Positions 6,874 through 8,130 of a DNA stretch of 8,130 nucleotides are shown one piece after another. Source of the stretch: Eubacterium limosum. Its GTDB lineage: Bacteria; Bacillota; Clostridia; Eubacteriales; Eubacteriaceae. The stretch is taken from positions 1 to 8,130 of the forward strand of contig CAUEUD010000173.1 in assembly GCA_959020865.1 (NCBI GenBank), in the 5' to 3' direction. The position numbers and the translations under genes are program-made. The first letter of the stretch is position 1. Each line of letters opens with the position of its first letter. The notes below the pieces were generated by a model that saw nothing but the letters and a program-made list of their open reading frames with translations, was not told where the DNA came from and ran no database searches.

Positions 6874-6887
6874 AAGGGAGAAAGATT

Positions 6888-7232
6888 ATGTCTGAAGATT
6901 GTATCTTTTGTAAAATCGTAAACGGCGAAATCCCATCGACGGTTGTGTATGAAGATGATCATGTCCTTGCCTTTAACGACATCGACCCACAGGCGCCAGT
7001 GCATGTGGTCATCATTCCAAAGGAACACTACGAATCCATTTTGTCTGTTCCGGCGGGAGATGACATCATCAGCCACATCCATACCGTCGCCAACCGTTTG
7101 GTACTCAAACTGGGAATCGCGGACAGCGGTTTCAGACTGGTGAATAACTGCGGCGCAGACGGCGGACAGACCGTACCGCATCTGCACTACCACCTGCTGG
7201 GCGGCAGAAGCATGCAGTGGCCGCCAGGTTAA
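6888..7232 (+). CDS. HIT-family (HINT-type) nucleotide hydrolase
   Basis: A complete 114-residue histidine-triad protein of the HINT branch, which hydrolyses nucleoside phosphoramidates or acyl-adenylates such as AMP-lysine; the physiological substrate is usually unknown. The triad is VPHLHYHLLGG with H98, H100 and H102 (H100 is the expected nucleophile). CIFCKI (C5, C8), H47 and H98 form the zinc-type site found in many HINT proteins. The ending RSMQWPPG is the normal C-terminus. AAGGGAG precedes the ATG and the gene follows mtaB by 14 nt, so it belongs to the same transcript. In many Clostridia rpsU and a GatB/YqeY gene follow the HIT gene; here the cluster ends with a terminator. Confidence 0.95.
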   Translation: MSEDCIFCKIVNGEIPSTVVYEDDHVLAFNDIDPQAPVHVVIIPKEHYESILSVPAGDDIISHIHTVANRLVLKLGIADSGFRLVNNCGADGGQTVPHLHYHLLGGRSMQWPPG

Positions 7233-7380
7233 TACGGCCGTCGGCAAAGCCCGGATTGCTGCGTTGCAGTCCTGCGCGGACCGGTTACTTATCTGCAATG
7301 AGCCCCCTCACCGGCTCGGCCTGCGCCTTGCACTGCGGTCTTTCTTTCAGGCCGCCACAGAGGGTGAGTATGAATAACAG
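7233..7380. other. GC-rich non-coding segment with many short stem-loops
   Basis: No convincing reading frame is present. The stretch is clearly more GC-rich than the DNA to its right. It contains a palindrome ACGGCCGT (7234-7241) and small hairpins at 7243-7251 (GGC-AAA-GCC), 7259-7269 (CTGC-GTT-GCAG) and 7269-7281 (GTCC...GGAC). Longer-range pairs are 7281-7285 with 7310-7314 (CCGGT/ACCGG), 7300-7304 with 7313-7317, and the 7-bp stem 7317-7323 with 7348-7354 (CGGCCTG/CAGGCCG). Some of these are mutually exclusive. It may be a structured 3' UTR, an sRNA ending at the next terminator, or a decayed repeat. I recognise no known riboswitch or RNA family. Confidence 0.5.
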
Positions 7381-7392
7381 AAATCACTTAAC

Positions 7393-7423
7393 AGAGCTTG
7401 TTTTTTGGACAGGCTCTTTTTTT
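7393..7423 (+). terminator. Rho-independent terminator after the HIT gene
   Basis: The stem 7393-7401 (AGAGCTTGT) pairs with 7409-7417 (ACAGGCTCT) with one G-T wobble, around a 7-nt loop, and is followed by seven Ts (7417-7423). This is a standard terminator closing the prmA-rsmE-mtaB-HIT transcript. Confidence 0.85.
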
Positions 7424-7487
7424 ATGCCCGCATTTGGGTATATAGACAATAAATCAGAAATATTCAGATAAAAAGGAGTGATTTTTT

Positions 7488-8036
7488 ATGAAAAATATAT
7501 ATGACTTTCGTGTTGAAAAAATGGACGGCGGAAAGCAGGCGCTCAAGGATTATGAGGGAAAGGTGCTGTTAGTGGTCAATACCGCCAGCAAGTGCGGCTT
7601 TACCCCGCAGTTTGACGGCCTCGAAGCCCTTTATGAAAAGTATAAGGACCAGGGCCTCATGATTCTGGGCTTCCCCTGCACCCAGTTTGGCAACCAGGAC
7701 CCGGGCAGCAATGAAGAGATCGAAAACTTCTGCCGCCTTACCTACGGCGTATCCTTCCCGATGATGGCAAAGATCGAGGTGAACGGCGACAACGCCGAGC
7801 CGCTTTTTGTTTTTCTTAAGGAACAGCAGGCATTCAGAGGGTTTGATTTAAACACCGACAAGGGCAAAGCCTTTGACGAGCGTCTGTCCAAGGACGACCC
7901 GGATTACGCGCAGAAAAGTGATATTAAATGGAACTTTACCAAGTTTCTTGTCGACCGCGACGGCAATGTAGTTGCCCGCTATGAGTCGATGGTAGAGCCT
8001 GCGGCGCTGGAAAAGGATATCGAAAGGCTTTTATAA
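7488..8036 (+). CDS. Glutathione peroxidase family thiol peroxidase (Cys type)
   Basis: A complete 182-residue peroxidase of the GPx family with a thioredoxin fold, reducing hydrogen or lipid peroxides in the cytoplasm. The peroxidatic Cys is in NTASKCGFTPQ (C36). The catalytic partners are FPCTQFGNQDPG (Q66) and KWNFTKFLVDRDG (W148, N149). A third Cys, C82 in ENFCRLTYGVSFP, sits where the resolving Cys lies in thioredoxin-dependent GPx enzymes of plants and insects, and no Sec codon is present. So thioredoxin rather than glutathione is the likely reductant (inference). AAGGAGTG about 7 nt before the ATG supports the start. It stands alone between two terminator-like sequences. No clear promoter is visible; TATATA at 7439-7444 is only a candidate -10. 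An oxidative-stress role fits an anaerobe tolerating brief oxygen exposure. Confidence 0.95.
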   Translation: MKNIYDFRVEKMDGGKQALKDYEGKVLLVVNTASKCGFTPQFDGLEALYEKYKDQGLMILGFPCTQFGNQDPGSNEEIENFCRLTYGVSFPMMAKIEVNGDNAEPLFVFLKEQQAFRGFDLNTDKGKAFDERLSKDDPDYAQKSDIKWNFTKFLVDRDGNVVARYESMVEPAALEKDIERLL

Positions 8037-8048
8037 AAGCTTTTTAAC

Positions 8049-8071
8049 GCCTTAAGGCCAGCTGGTTTTTT
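8049..8071 (+). terminator. Weak terminator candidate after the peroxidase gene
   Basis: Two adjoining palindromes, GCCTTAAGGC (8049-8058) and CCAGCTGG (8058-8065), are followed by six Ts (8066-8071), 12 nt downstream of the peroxidase stop. Neither stem is ideal because loops are short, so this is only a plausible terminator. Confidence 0.4.
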
Positions 8072-8120
8072 CTTATGAAAAAATAGATACAAAAAACCCC
8101 GATGAATCCCCACTTTTGGA

Positions 8121-8126
8121 TTGACA
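8121..8126 (+). promoter_or_regulatory. Possible -35 hexamer at the right edge
   Basis: TTGACA matches the sigma-A -35 consensus exactly and lies in gene-free AT-rich DNA after the peroxidase gene. The matching -10 would fall outside the window, so it cannot be confirmed. Confidence 0.3.
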
Positions 8127-8130
8127 ATTA

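Noticed and set aside
7233..7380. tRNA, T-box or riboswitch in the GC-rich segment
   Set aside because: I could find no cloverleaf, no T-box AGGGTGG-type sequence and no B12- or SAM-type core on either strand.
7370..7471. Small open frame of 33 codons between HIT and the peroxidase
   Set aside because: It runs straight through the terminator stem and T-tract, has only a weak GAGGGTGAG before its ATG, and looks like no known small protein.
1..8130. CRISPR array or complete insertion sequence
   Set aside because: No regularly spaced direct repeats with unique spacers and no transposase or integrase frame are present.

Overview
The window looks like the chromosome of an anaerobic Firmicute of class Clostridia. 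The evidence is the run prmA-rsmE-mtaB-HIT, strong AGGAGG-type ribosome binding sites, tight operon spacing and EutS/EutP-type microcompartment genes. A Eubacterium/Acetobacterium-like host (Eubacteriaceae) is my guess from general resemblance, not something the sequence proves.

Left part (1-3423, minus strand): an operon read right to left from an extended -10 promoter at about 3463-3492. It encodes a EutS/PduU-type bacterial microcompartment (BMC) shell protein, a EutP/PduV-type small GTPase, and two tandem paralogous kinases with the overall architecture of 5-methylthioribose kinase (MtnK, APH/choline-kinase fold). The second kinase runs off the left edge. A 13-bp perfect stem-loop without a T-tract lies between the GTPase and the first kinase. 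The combination suggests an aldehyde-generating BMC pathway that begins with phosphorylation of a 5-deoxypentose, a methylthiopentose or an amino-alcohol. This is the most novel part of the window. The signature enzymes, if present, lie outside it to the left.

Middle (3424-3690): a divergent intergenic region carrying the BMC-operon promoter and a weaker candidate promoter for the rightward genes.

Right part (3691-7232, plus strand): a translation and RNA-modification cluster: PrmA (ribosomal protein L11 methyltransferase), RsmE (16S rRNA m3U1498 methyltransferase), MtaB (tRNA ms2t6A methylthiotransferase) and a HIT-family hydrolase. Two junctions have 14-nt gaps. The rsmE-mtaB junction instead carries a 130-bp multi-hairpin element with long inverted arms, heptamer repeats and a possible 6-bp target duplication, which looks like a non-autonomous mobile or REP-like repeat. 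After the HIT gene comes a GC-rich stretch full of short stem-loops, then a good rho-independent terminator.

Far right (7488-8130): a monocistronic-looking Cys-type glutathione/thioredoxin peroxidase, a weak terminator candidate, and a perfect TTGACA hexamer at the extreme right edge.
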